Shown here piece by piece: positions 39,756-50,902 of a stretch of DNA of 64,000 bases; within the stretch, counting starts at the first letter, position 1; every line of letters starts with the position of its first letter. The position numbers and the translations under genes were made by a program. The notes under the pieces were generated by a model that saw nothing but the letters and a program-made list of their open reading frames with translations, did not search any database and was not told where the DNA came from. Source of the stretch: Brachionus manjavacas (lineage: Eukaryota > Rotifera > Eurotatoria > Ploima > Brachionidae); contig JAHQIY010000021.1 of the NCBI GenBank assembly GCA_019054805.1, positions 1,157,243 to 1,221,242 on the forward strand, read 5' to 3'.

Positions 39756-41267
39756 TTAAATAATTGTATTACGTTTTAAAGCAAAGTGCTTTATAACAAA
39801 TTTGGTTATAAACATAATGCTAAACATAGAGCGCAAAATGCCAACAATTAACGTTACTGCTAAGCCTTTAATGGGGCCCGAGCCAAAGCTAAATAAAAAC
39901 AATGCAGTAAACAGTGTGGTTATATTACTATCTAAAATGGTGGTAAATACACGGTTAAAAGCTTTGTTTAAAGCAATGCTTTGCCCATTTGTATGATTTT
40001 TAACCTCTGCGGCAAATCTTTCGTACACTAAAATATTAGCATCTATAGCCATACCTATGGTTAGTATTATACCAGCAATACCCGGAAGCGTTAACGTGGC
40101 GTTTAGCAAGGTTAGGCAAGCTAAAATTAAAATAGTATTTACTAATAGTGCAACGTTGCCTACTATTCCTAATTTTTTATAAAATACTGCCATAAATAAA
40201 AATACTAAAATATAACCTACTATGGTGGCATAAAGTCCAGTTTTTATAGAATCTGCCCCAAGAGTTGGGCCTACTGTGCGTTCTTCTACTATGCTTAGTG
40301 GTGTTGGCAAGCTACCGGCACGTAATAATAAGGCTAAATCTTGTGCTTGTACTGGGGTAAAATTACCAGTTATAATACCACTGCCGTTGGTAATTGCGGT
40401 GCTTATTCTAGGGGCACTTAACACGGTGTTATCTAGCACAATAGCCATTAACTGCCCTTGATTTTGCGTGGTAACTTTAGCAAAACGTTTTGCCCCGTTG
40501 GTATTAAAAGTAAAGCCCACTACGGGTTGTTGATTTTGAAACTCTAGCTTAGCGTTTACTAAATCGGTTCCGTAAACTACGGGGTCCATTTTTACGGCGT
40601 ATTTAATATCGCCTTCGGCCGATGGTAAAAATCTATAACCTGGTTTTAGCCTACCGCCAGAAAACGTAGTTTCGGCATCTACCATATGAAAGTTCATTTG
40701 TGCGGTAGTACCTATTAAATTTTTTATACGTTCTGGGTTGTCTACACCGGGTAGTTCTACCACTATGTTATTACCGCCCTGAATTTTTATGCTTGGTTCG
40801 TTAGTGCCTAGTTCGTCTATTCTTTTTCTTATAATTTCTACCGAATTTTGCATAACCGAATTTAACTGCTTAGCCACATAATTTTGCGAAACCACAACAC
40901 TTAAATTATTATTATTTACACTAACGTCTAGGTTTTTATCTATAGTGTTTACTATTTGTACAATAGTGTTGTAGGGTTGGTTGGGTTGTAAGGCAAAAAC
41001 TACCGTATTGTTTGTTATACTGTAGCCATTAAAAGCTATGCTATTGCTGGTAAATTCTTGTGCAATGTTTTGTGCGGTAGATGCATATACACTATTGGTA
41101 AATTGATTAATGTTGGCTTGCAACACTAAGTAACTGCCACCTTGTAAATCTAACCCTAATTTTATTTTGTTACTACTGCTAGGTTTAAAGTTGCTGGCGG
41201 TTACTAATATAGCAACCAGCACAACAACTACAGTAATAATGCTTTTTAATTTAGAAAAATTAAACAT
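39756..41267 (-). CDS. secD: Protein translocase subunit SecD
   Basis: 503 residues. KIKLGLDLQGGSYLVLQA opens the family, IRKRIDELGTNEPSIKIQGGNNIVVELPG follows, and the membrane half contains GMAIDANILVYERFAAE. One base separates it from the yajC stop. Function as SecF, in the inner membrane. Intact. Confidence 0.97.
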   Translation of the reverse strand: MFNFSKLKSIITVVVVLVAILVTASNFKPSSSNKIKLGLDLQGGSYLVLQANINQFTNSVYASTAQNIAQEFTSNSIAFNGYSITNNTVVFALQPNQPYNTIVQIVNTIDKNLDVSVNNNNLSVVVSQNYVAKQLNSVMQNSVEIIRKRIDELGTNEPSIKIQGGNNIVVELPGVDNPERIKNLIGTTAQMNFHMVDAETTFSGGRLKPGYRFLPSAEGDIKYAVKMDPVVYGTDLVNAKLEFQNQQPVVGFTFNTNGAKRFAKVTTQNQGQLMAIVLDNTVLSAPRISTAITNGSGIITGNFTPVQAQDLALLLRAGSLPTPLSIVEERTVGPTLGADSIKTGLYATIVGYILVFLFMAVFYKKLGIVGNVALLVNTILILACLTLLNATLTLPGIAGIILTIGMAIDANILVYERFAAEVKNHTNGQSIALNKAFNRVFTTILDSNITTLFTALFLFSFGSGPIKGLAVTLIVGILRSMFSIMFITKFVIKHFALKRNTII

Positions 41268-41268
41268 A

Positions 41269-41579
41269 TTATTTTACTACGCTTACAATAGATGATCTTA
41301 GTACGTCTACAACTGTGTTAGATGCAATTTCCACTGCCACAAAGTCTTTATCGGCGATTTTGGCTATACTGCCTTTAAATCCGCTAGATAACACAACAAC
41401 ATCGCCCACTTTTAAAGCTTCTACCATTTGTTTGTGTTCTAGTTGTTTTTTGCGTTGGGGTCTTATAATTAAAAAATAAAAAATTACAAAAATTAAAAAA
41501 ACGGAGCCAACTGCATTAAAGTTGCAACGCCCTTGCTTGGAGCGTCTGCTGCATGAATAAGTGATATAAAATTAAACAT
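41269..41579 (-). CDS. yajC: Sec translocase accessory protein YajC, one frameshift
   Basis: ATG at 41579 begins MFNFISLIHAADAPSKGVAT and reaches QLAPFF; the frame stops in a run of seven T where eight would continue as LIFVIFYFLIIRPQRKKQLE, the YajC membrane segment and its RPQxKK motif. It ends SSIVSVVK. The joined length of about 103 residues is normal. Too short and broken to stand out as one long frame, but unmistakable in place before secD. Confidence 0.9.
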
Positions 41580-41663
41580 TTTGTTTCTCTGGGGTTAATT
41601 ATTAACAATTAATATTTTACTTATTTATTATAAAATGTAAATATAACTTAAGCAAACATTTTT

Positions 41664-42950
41664 TTATTTTTGTAGTAAATTGTTAAGTTCTGTATTTAGG
41701 TTATTGCTTAAATAAAAAGTAAAATTAAAGTTAGTAGAATTTTGTGTTTTGCTAATATTTATGCCGTTATTATAAATAAAAGTTATTAAATTATAATTGC
41801 TAAAATTAACTTTTAAGTTGTGTTTAGTATAGTTGTTGGCAACTAGCTTGTTGGTAACAATATTTTTTAAATTATTTATACCGGTGTTGTGCAAAGCAGA
41901 TACCAAGGCTACATTGTTGTATTTTGTTTTATTGTGTATAATCTGTAGTTCTGTAGCGTTTAGCATATCTATTTTATTGTAAATTTCTATGGCTTTGTTG
42001 TTGTAGTCTTCTTCGGTTACGTTAATTTCTTGTAAAACTTTTTTTACAGAATCAACCTGTTGCATATAGTTAGGGTTGCTGGCATCTATTACATGAATAA
42101 TAAAATCGGCATCGGTAATTACATCTAACGTAGAATGAAAAGACTGTACTAACTGATGGGGCAAATTAGATACAAACCCTACGGTATCTATTAAAACCGC
42201 ATTTAAATTTTTATTTAAATTTAATAGCCTAGCGGTGGGGTCTAGGGTTGCAAAAAGCATATCTTTAGCTAGCACGTTGGCGTTGGTTAGCAAGTTAAAT
42301 AAAGTAGATTTACCACTGTTGGTATACCCTACTAGCACACCTGTTTTAAAATTTTGTTTGCTACGTTTGTTTTTTTGTACAAATCTATTAAGTTTAATTT
42401 TTTGCAGTTGTTTTTTTATGCTTTCTATTTTTTGGTTAAGCATGCGTTTGTCTAGTTCTTTTTGGGTTTCGTAAGGCCCGCCTATAAATCCGCCGCCACC
42501 ACGCTGACGCTCTAAATGAGACCAAGCCTTAACCAGCCTAGATTTTTGATACAACAACATAGCTAGTTCTGCTTGTAGTTTGCCTTCGTTACTTATGGCA
42601 CGTAGTGCAAAAATATTTATTATTAGGTTGGTTCTATCTAGCACTTTGCAATTTAAAAAACGTTCTAAATTACGTTGTTGTATGGCAGATAAATCGTAGT
42701 TAACTATTACTACTTCGCAATTATTTTGTTCTAGTTCTATTTTTAATTGCTCTAAAAAACCAGAAGTTAAAAAATATGCAGAGTTTATTTGCTTAATATT
42801 GTTTACTAAGCTTAAACCTACACTTAAATTAAGTGCTTTGGTTAAGTTTATAGTTTCTTGTAGTTGGTAGTTGTGGTCTAAATTTTTTATATATAAATTA
42901 GGTTGCACTACCGCAACTATAGGAAACTGCTTTGTTGTACTTGCAAACAT
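41664..42950 (-). CDS. hflX: GTPase HflX
   Basis: 428 residues. The N-terminal HflX domain ends with RGGGGFIGGPYETQKELDKR, its signature, and is followed by the GTPase domain with GYTNSGKSTLFNLL (G1), DPTARL (G2 region), LIDTVGF (G3) and YNKIDML (G4). It binds ribosomes and helps rescue or split them under stress. Next to hfq, as in many proteobacteria. Confidence 0.96.
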   Translation of the reverse strand: MFASTTKQFPIVAVVQPNLYIKNLDHNYQLQETINLTKALNLSVGLSLVNNIKQINSAYFLTSGFLEQLKIELEQNNCEVVIVNYDLSAIQQRNLERFLNCKVLDRTNLIINIFALRAISNEGKLQAELAMLLYQKSRLVKAWSHLERQRGGGGFIGGPYETQKELDKRMLNQKIESIKKQLQKIKLNRFVQKNKRSKQNFKTGVLVGYTNSGKSTLFNLLTNANVLAKDMLFATLDPTARLLNLNKNLNAVLIDTVGFVSNLPHQLVQSFHSTLDVITDADFIIHVIDASNPNYMQQVDSVKKVLQEINVTEEDYNNKAIEIYNKIDMLNATELQIIHNKTKYNNVALVSALHNTGINNLKNIVTNKLVANNYTKHNLKVNFSNYNLITFIYNNGINISKTQNSTNFNFTFYLSNNLNTELNNLLQK

Positions 42951-43002
42951 TACAGCCTTGTATTTAATATTTAAAGGTTAATATTAAATAAACATACGGC
43001 TA

Positions 43003-43275
43003 CTAGCTAGATGCATGGTTTGGTGCGGTGTTTTGTACTTCTACTTCTTCGTCGTCTAAAGTAAATTTAAAATAACCATTAGGCATAATTGTAGAAACTG
43101 TATGTTTATAAATTAATTGAATATGGGCGTCTCTTCTTAACAAAATGGCAAAACTATCAAACCCAGTAACTACGCCTTGTAATTTAATACCATTGCTTAA
43201 AAATATAGTTACAGGAACCTTGTTTTTTCTTAATCCGTTTAAAAAGCCTCTTGGCAATTTTGTTTCATGGTACAA
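43003..43275 (-). CDS. hfq: RNA chaperone Hfq
   Basis: 90 residues. The Sm1 region is [38 protein letters not shown] and the Sm2 region [14 protein letters not shown] has the YKH motif. A short acidic tail follows. It forms a hexamer that pairs small RNAs with targets. Lies upstream of hflX on the same strand. Confidence 0.97.
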   Translation of the reverse strand: MYHETKLPRGFLNGLRKNKVPVTIFLSNGIKLQGVVTGFDSFAILLRRDAHIQLIYKHTVSTIMPNGYFKFTLDDEEVEVQNTAPNHASS

Positions 43276-43378
43276 ACCTTTTTATTTAATTACTTATTTA
43301 TATTAATTTTAATTTTAATTCTATTTATACTAATAATACAACATTTTTTTTTAGTTTTCTACATTTTTATTTATTTTT

Positions 43379-44770
43379 TTAGGTTTTTATTACTTGCGAA
43401 AACATTTTTTCTATTTGGCTTATGTGCTTTCTGCTACAAATTAGCACTACACGGTAGTGTTTTAGCACTATGGTGTTAGGGTTAAAGGTTATTTCTTCGT
43501 CGTCTTCGTTTAATACGGCTATAACTTTACTTAGTTCTTCTTGCTCTATACTTTCTATGCTTAAACCTATTGCTTTAGAATTTTCGCTTAGTTCAAAGTC
43601 TATTATTTCTGCTTGATTATACAAAGTAAATACACTGTATATTACCCCACGGCGTAGGTTGGTTAAAATTTTAGGCATAATATAGCTAGTTGGGCTAAAA
43701 ATATGATTTATACCATTTTTGTTTAATAATTTAACGTAGCGATTTTCTTGTAGCCAGCAAAATAAATTACCAGCTTTTTTGTGTTGTAAAACAATACCGG
43801 TTAGTGCGGTTTCTTCATCTAAATTATTTAAAACTACTATGGTGCTATTAGTGCCTAAATAATTGTTACTGTAGTTAGTATTGGTTATATCATCGTTAAT
43901 GTAGTCTATTTTGTGGCGTTCTAGTTCTGCAGGTATTTCGGTAGATGCAACATTACTAACCACTTTTATTTTGTTAAATTCATCTTTTAATTCTATAGCT
44001 AAATCTTTTAAAAATAAATGATTACCAGTTATAACAATGCTAGGGTTGTGGTAGTCGGTAAATTCTAATTGCGATTGATTGGTAATCCAAAAATAACATT
44101 GATTTAAATGCTTATTAGAGCAACTAATATAAATTTTATCGCAAGATTGTATTTCTTGCGTATTACTAGGAATAAAAGCCAAAGAATTACGCACAATAAA
44201 TACTATTTTTAAACGCAAACCTTGTTGCAGTGCGGTTTGTTCTACTTCTTCTATTGTTTTATTTATAATGGTATTATTTTTTGTGGCAAAAATACTAAAT
44301 ACATTTATTTTATTATCGGCAATATCGTATAAATCAGATACATTTAAATGATTATACTTTAAGCGTTGTTTTATAGAATTAATTAAATCTACTTTAGGAG
44401 ATATTACCCTATCTATTGCAATTTTTTTAAATATAAAAACATCTTGCCACTTTTTGCTAGAGTATTCTATAGTATCTAACATAGCTATTTTTGTTGGTAT
44501 GTTGTAAATAGATGCTAGCTGGCAAGAAAGCATATTTACTTCGTCATCGTTAGTGGTGGCTATAAAAATATCGCAATTTTTTATACCGGCGTTTTCTAGT
44601 ATATCTATAGAGGTACAGCTTCCGGTTATACCGGTTATTGGGTTGTCGTCTAATATAGATTGCACGGCGTTGCGGTTGGTGTCTATTATGGTAATATCGT
44701 GGTTTTCGGTTACTAAGTAATTGGCTATAAAACTACCAACTTTACCACAGCCTGCTATTATAATTTTCAT
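43379..44770 (-). CDS. trkA: Trk potassium uptake regulatory subunit TrkA
   Basis: The start at 44770 (MKIIIAGCGKVGSFIANYL) is preferred: it places the NAD-binding GxGxxG at the N-terminus and GAGG lies about 11 bases upstream. An ATG 17 codons earlier would overlap dusB. About 463 residues with two RCK-N/RCK-C pairs; the second begins SIVITGNHLFLKDLAIEL. It gates the TrkH/TrkG potassium channel, which is not in this window. The start lies two bases after the dusB stop. Confidence 0.93.
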   Translation of the reverse strand: MKIIIAGCGKVGSFIANYLVTENHDITIIDTNRNAVQSILDDNPITGITGSCTSIDILENAGIKNCDIFIATTNDDEVNMLSCQLASIYNIPTKIAMLDTIEYSSKKWQDVFIFKKIAIDRVISPKVDLINSIKQRLKYNHLNVSDLYDIADNKINVFSIFATKNNTIINKTIEEVEQTALQQGLRLKIVFIVRNSLAFIPSNTQEIQSCDKIYISCSNKHLNQCYFWITNQSQLEFTDYHNPSIVITGNHLFLKDLAIELKDEFNKIKVVSNVASTEIPAELERHKIDYINDDITNTNYSNNYLGTNSTIVVLNNLDEETALTGIVLQHKKAGNLFCWLQENRYVKLLNKNGINHIFSPTSYIMPKILTNLRRGVIYSVFTLYNQAEIIDFELSENSKAIGLSIESIEQEELSKVIAVLNEDDEEITFNPNTIVLKHYRVVLICSRKHISQIEKMFSQVIKT

Positions 44771-44772
44771 AA

Positions 44773-45779
44773 TTATGCTACCTCTAACATTGTGTTTTCT
44801 TCTTGTGGTTGTAAAAAGCATTCTTGTAGCAAGTTTTTTACTAATTCTACGTCTTCAGACATATTAATTGTGGCTCTAAAATTAGCAGAATTATTTAAAC
44901 CTTTAGTATACCAACTTAAGTGTTTGCGGGCTATTCTAATACCGTTGGTTTGCCCGTAGTGTTGTAGTAGTAAATCTAAATGTTGCAACGCAATTTGTAA
45001 TTTGGTTTGATTATTTGGTTGGGGCGTGATTGTATTATATTGTAGTTGGTTTATAATTTGGTTAATTAGCCATGGTTTGCCGTAAGTTGCCCTACCTACC
45101 ATTACGCCACTGGCACCAGATTGTTGTATAGCGTTTTGTGCATCTTCTGCGGTTTTAATATCGCCGTTAACAATTACAGGAATTTGCACGGCGTTAACCA
45201 CATTTGCTACGGCTTGCCAGTTGGCGGTATCGTTAAAAAATTGTTGTCTGGTTCTACCATGCACGGTAACGGCTTTTATACCACTTTCTTGAGCTATTTT
45301 TGCTAATTTTGGAGCGTTTATGCTATCAAAGTCCCATCCTAAACGCATTTTTACAGTTACAGGTAGGTTGGTGGCTTTAACTAAAGCTTGCATAATTTCG
45401 CCTGCTAGTTTTTCTTCTTTCATTAAGGCAGAGCCCGCTATACCATTGGTAACTTTTTTTACAGGGCAACCCATATTAATATCTATTAGGCTAGCCCCTT
45501 TTTGTTCTGCTATTTTGCAGGCTTCGGTTAAAATGTTAATGTTAGAGCCCGCAAATTGAATTCCGGTTATAGTAGCGGTTTGAATATTTGCCATTTTTAG
45601 GCTTTTTTCAGACTCTCTGGTTATAGCGTTAGAAGATATCATTTCGGAGTACATAACGCTAGCCCCAAAATTATTAACCACTGTGCGGTATGGTAAATCT
45701 GTTATACCGGCCATTAAAATGGGGCTAAAAAAATAGGGTTTTGTATAGTAATATTACCAATATTTATAGGTTTTAACAT
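44773..45779 (-). CDS. dusB: tRNA-dihydrouridine synthase DusB, frame broken near the start
   Basis: ATG 45779 begins MLKPINIGNITIQNPIFLAP; five extra bases next to the sequence CCATTTTAATGG (about 45712-45723) throw it out of frame just before MAGITDLPYR. The remaining 313 residues are in one frame and have INMGCPVKKVTN with the catalytic cysteine, VKMRLGWD, VTVHGRTRQQ and GVMVGRATYGKPWL. It reduces uridines in the tRNA D-loop using FMN. An internal start at 45714 would lose the first beta strand. Confidence 0.92.
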
Positions 45780-45883
45780 GCATAACTATTTTTATTAATA
45801 TTTTATTTAATAACTAAACGTATTTAAATTTTAATTATAATAGCATTTTAGTTAAAAAGCAAGCTTTTGCAAGATATTTTGGT

Positions 45884-47287
45884 TTATTCGCCAAATGTAA
45901 GTTGCTTTTGTAGTATTTCTTGTCTAGCTTTTATTTTTATACGCAAGTATTCCATTGGTCTGTTGCCTTTTATACGGTTACAACTACCGCATAATAGTTG
46001 GTAGTTTTCGTAGTAATCGCCTCCGCCTTTAGATTTTGGTATAATGTGATCTACTTCTAGGTTAAAAATATTAAAGTTTTGGGTGCAACCATTGCAACAA
46101 CCTTTTTGCTCTGTAAATAGTTGCTCTTTAACCGATTTTTCGGTTGGGGCTATTTTTTTACGTCTGTTCGTTGCGGAATGTTAGTAGTATGCACAAAATC
46201 TTTAAAAAAACCGCTATCTTCACTTAAACGCTCTATTAGTAATTCTACAGCTTTGTATTCTATATCTATGCCAATCCATGTACGTTTTAATTGTTGTGCG
46301 GCTACACAGGTGGTGGCACAACCACAAAAGGGATCTAGCACTATATCGTCTTCTTTAGAAGATGCTTGAATAATTCTTCTTAAAAGAGTTAAGGGTTTTT
46401 GCGTTGGGTAACCTGTATTTTCTTTTCCTGAAACTATATTTATATCTGTCCATATATTATTAATTTTTAAACCTTCATAGTCTTTTAAATACTTTCTTCT
46501 TTCTAGCTTTCCTTTACTTGTTATAACAATATTACCTTTTTGGTATTCTTCTTCTAAACGTTCTTTACTTAAACGCCAACCAGAAGGATGAGGATTGGTA
46601 AAACCACGCCAAGTGTAGCACAAATTTGGCCTTGCTCCCATTTTAGGTGTCCTCCATATATGTGCAGAATCATTATAATATCTTTCATTGTTTTCATCTA
46701 ATAGAGGAAATTTAATGAACTCTTGTTCTGTATTTAATTTAGTAGCTCCATTAAAATAGTAGTTGTTGCTTTTTGTATAAAATAATATAATATCAGATGA
46801 TGCTCCAAATTTTTTAGCTTTAAATTGACTACCTTTAGAACCAGATAATCTTTGCCAAACTATCTCATTTCTAAAATTATCTTTACCAAAAATATTATCT
46901 AGGGTTACTTTTTAAATAATGGCTGGCGGTTGGGTCGCAATGTAAGTAAAAGCTTCCGGTATCTTTTAAAATGCGGTGCATTTCTATAATGCGTTGTGCC
47001 ATGTATAGTACGTAGGCCATCATGGCTTTGCTGTGTAGTGTTTGTATAGATTTTATGTACTCTACTAATGTGGGGTATTTTTGTATTAGGGTATCTAGGT
47101 AAGCATCGTTAATGTCGCTCCATTGCCACATATCTTTAAAGCTAGTGCCGGCCGCTTTACTGCCAATAGGTGCCGAATAAATACGCTTAGAATTAAACGG
47201 AGGGTCTAGATAAATTAAATCTACACTATTGCTGTTTAGTCCGTTTAAAATAAATAGGTTATCGTTAGTATATAGTGTGTTTTGCAT
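45884..47287 (-). CDS. Beta-class DNA methyltransferase fused to an HNH endonuclease domain, two frameshifts
   Basis: Three frames in succession read as one protein. The first (47287-46895) has the catalytic motif IYLDPPFNSK. An extra A in AAAAA near 46905 shifts to a frame running KVTLDNIFGKDNFRNEIVW to MGARPNLCYTWRGF and the AdoMet motif VLDPFCGCATT. A missing A near 46151 shifts to a third frame with KGCCNGC, EVDHIIPKSKGGG and LLCGSCNRIKG, an HNH nuclease with zinc cysteines. Total 1404 bases, a multiple of three, so the two indels compensate and the joined length is about 467 residues. DPPF before the AdoMet motif is beta-class order (N6-adenine or N4-cytosine). Methylase plus nuclease in one chain suggests a self-contained restriction-modification enzyme; target unknown. 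Confidence 0.82.
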
Positions 47288-47322
47288 TTATATATTTTTT
47301 ATATTTTAAATTGTACTAGTTA

Positions 47323-50300
47323 TTATAGCAAATTTTTTAAATTATTTAAACAACTTTGTAGTGCTTTAATTTGTTTGTTTGCATAGCTTTCTACAATTTC
47401 TTGGTTGGGGTTAAGGGTGTTATCTACATTTAAAAACAACACACTAGGTGGTTTAATGCTTAAATTGTGCACAGGGTTAGCTATTAGGGTAAGTAGTTTA
47501 TCTACATAAGGGCAATTATTGTTGTAAAAATACATTGCAATACCTTTGTTAGAAGCAATAATTTTTTCTATGTATAGCGTTTGGGCTTGTAGTTTTATAG
47601 CAACGGTGGTTAGTAGATTTTGTGCGGGTTCTGGTATTGCCCCAAAGCGGTCTAGTAGTTCGGTTTTTATATCTTCTAAGTCTGTTATATTTTTAACGTT
47701 ACCAATTTTTTGATATATTTGCATACTTACTTCTATATTATTAATGTAAGTTTTGGGTAAAAATATAGGAATATTTAAATTAATACTTGGGCTAAAGTTT
47801 ACTAAATCTACCGAATTACTATTATTTTGTTTTAAGTTGTTAATTTCTTGTTGTAATAGTTTTTGGTATAAATCAAAACCAATTTCTTTAATGTGGCCGC
47901 TTTGTTGTTCGCCTAGTAGGTTGCCGGCGCCTCTAATATCTAAATCGTAACTAGCAAGGGTAAAGCTGGCACCTAAGTAATCTAAAGATTGCATTACTTC
48001 TAAGCGTTTTTGAGCCTTTGGCGTTAGTTTTTGTGGGTTATACAACAAATAAGCATTGCCTTGAATATTACCACGCCCTACTCTGCCACGCAACTGATAC
48101 AACTGCGACAAACCAAAATTATTAGAATTATAAATAATAATAGTATTAACATTTTTTAAATTTAGCCCAGATTCTATAATATTGGTACAAATTAGTAAAT
48201 CAAATTCTTTGCTTTCAAAGGCTATCATATTATTTTCTATATCTTCTTTTGGCATTTGCCCGTGCAAAGATATACTTTTTATATTTAAATTTAGGTTTTC
48301 TACAATATTGGTAAGTTCTGTAATATCTGCTATTTTGGGGCAAACAAAAAACACTTGCCCTCCGCTGGTTATTTCGTTAAGTATGGCTTCTTTTATTGCT
48401 AAATAGTCTACTGGTAAAACATAGGTGTTAATTGGGAGTTTTTGAGTTGGAGGCGTGGTTATTAAGCTTAAATCTTTTACGCCTTTTAACGATAACTGCA
48501 AAGTACGTGGAATTGGCGTGGCACTTAGGGTTAACACGTTAGAGTTAGCTTTTAAGCTTTTTAAATATTCTTTTTGTACTACGCCAAAGCTTTGTTCTTC
48601 ATCTATAACTATTAGCCCTAAATTTTTATACTTAATAGTGCTAGAAAGTACAGCGTGGGTGCCTATAATAATGCTAAGGCTACCATTGGCTAAGTTGGTT
48701 ACAATTTCTTTTTTGTGTTTTGCACTGGTAAACCTAGATAGTTTATCTATGGTTATATTAAAGTTGGCAAATCGGTTTTTAAAGGTTTTGTAGTGTTGTT
48801 CTACTAGCAATGTAGTTGGGGCAATAACTATAACCTGATACCCGCCGTTGGCAAACAAAAAACAAGCGCGCATTGCAACTTCGGTTTTGCCAAAGCCAAC
48901 GTCTCCGCAAATTAGTCTGTCTATGGGTTTTTGGTTAACAACATCGTTTATAATGTCGTTTATGGCGTTTTTTTGATCGTTGGTTTCTACGTATAAAAAT
49001 TCTTTAGCAAATTGGTTATATTCGCCAGAGTTAATTTCTAACGGAATACCTTTTTGAATTTCGCGGTTAGCAGAAATTTTTACTAAATCGTAGGCTATAT
49101 CTTTTATTTGCTCTTTAACTTTTTGCTGTTTGTTTTCAAAATTATTGCTACCTAGTTTGTCTAATACTACGTCTTCTGCATTGCTAGAGCTATACAAACT
49201 TATTAAATCTATATTTTCTACAGGTACAAATAGTTTTTCTGAATTTTTATATTCAATTTCTAAAAATCGTGCTTAATGTTGTTAACCGTTAAGTTAGTTA
49301 AGCCTAAATATTTACCTAAACCGTGTTTATTATGCACTAAAATATCGCCTATACCTATGGTAGAAAGCTGTTGCAATATTTTTGTAATTAGTGTTGTTGC
49401 TTACGTAGTCTTGATTTACCCATGTTTTAGCTACGCCGGTTATGTTGTATTCGGTTGTTATTATGGTATTGTTGGCTATAAAGTTAGCGTTAATATTAAA
49501 ATTAGTTTCTAAAATTTTTATTTTAGAATCATTGTTTAGTTGGTTAGAAAACAAAATATTATTAGCGGTTAAGCTTTGGGTTAATTGTGTGTAAAAATCT
49601 TGGCTTTGCGTAAAAATTACAATATTGTGTTTTTTGTGCTGTTTAATGAAATTAATTGTAGCTTGTATGTGGTTGTTATTGGCTTTAAAGCTAGCAAACT
49701 GAACATCAAAATTTAAACAATTAACATAATTATTTTGGCTAGGATTATTGCTAAAGCTAATAACGTTATGGTTGCTATATAAACTACTAATTTGGTTAGC
49801 ACTAGCAATAATTTTACTGGGGTGCAAAATTAATTGTTGGCTACTAAAAGTGCTAATTTGCTTGTTTATAGAAACATAGGCCGAAATATGTTTGTTGGCT
49901 AAATCTTGGTAAATTTTGCATACCGTAGGTATCTATAATGGTGCAATTAGGTAGGTAGTTGTGTAAGTAATTAGTGTTAGAATATAACAAGGTTATTAGG
50001 TGTTCTATACCTACTGGTACAATGTTTTGGCTAATTTGCTCTATTAAATGTGGGTTGTTTTCGTTAAAAGTATTTAGGTAGTTGGTGGTAAAATTTTGTA
50101 TGGTAGTTGGGTTAAAAATAATTTCGGTATTGGCAAACAAGGTTATTTGGTTTAGGGTGCTTATGGTTGTTTGGGTTTCGGTGTTAAATACTCTAATTTG
50201 CTCTATGGTGTCGTCAAACATATCTATGCGTACGGCAAGGGTTGTGTTGTTGGTAGATAGTGTGCAAATATCTATAATGTCGCCTCTAATAGCAAAGCTT

Positions 50301-50773
50301 CCGGCGTGGTTTACCAACCCAACATGCTGATAATTACTATTTACTAAATACTGCTTTAATGCACTAAGGCTTAATTTTTGATTGGTTTTTAGGGTTAAAG
50401 TATGTTGTTGTAGGTAATCTGTACTAATAATTTTACTAATAAACGCCATAGCGGTAGTTATTACTAAATTATTTTTGTTATTTTGTAATAAACTGTTTAA
50501 CACATGCATACGTTTATGCAATAAAGATTTTTTAACCGCAAATTTTTGATACGGCGTAGTAAACAAAGCCGGAAAATAAAACACATTTTTGTTAGTGTTA
50601 TTTAAGTATGTGGCTAGGTTGTATAAATCTGTAGCGGTGGCATTATCTGGTGCTATAATAATGTGGTTATTGCTAGATTGCAACGCTGTTAATACTGCAA
50701 TAAAATTATTAAAAGAAGAATTATTGCTATTTATGTTAGTTTGGTTATAATAATTATTTAATAATGAAAACAT
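47323..50773 (-). CDS. mfd: Transcription-repair coupling factor, two frameshifts
   Basis: Three consecutive pieces: 50773-49853 (UvrB-like N-terminal region with FYFPALFTTPYQKFAV and GSFAIRGDIIDIC), 49827-49330 (linker region) and about 49277-47323. The last piece has the RNA-polymerase-interaction start VHNKHGLGKYLGL, the helicase motifs GDVGFGKTEVAMRA, IVIDEEQSFG, TLSATPIPRTL and QLRGRVGRGN, and the C-terminal domain. Joined length about 1150 residues, normal. It removes stalled RNA polymerase and recruits excision repair. The breaks are single or few bases in AT-rich sequence. Confidence 0.95.
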
Positions 50774-50902
50774 TAAGCCAATTTGATGTTATTAATGAGA
50801 TAAAAGTTACATATTATAAAGATATTACTTTATTTTTTGTATATTAGCAACATACTATAGTATAATTAAATAAATTATATATAAATTTATACACAATATT
50901 AA

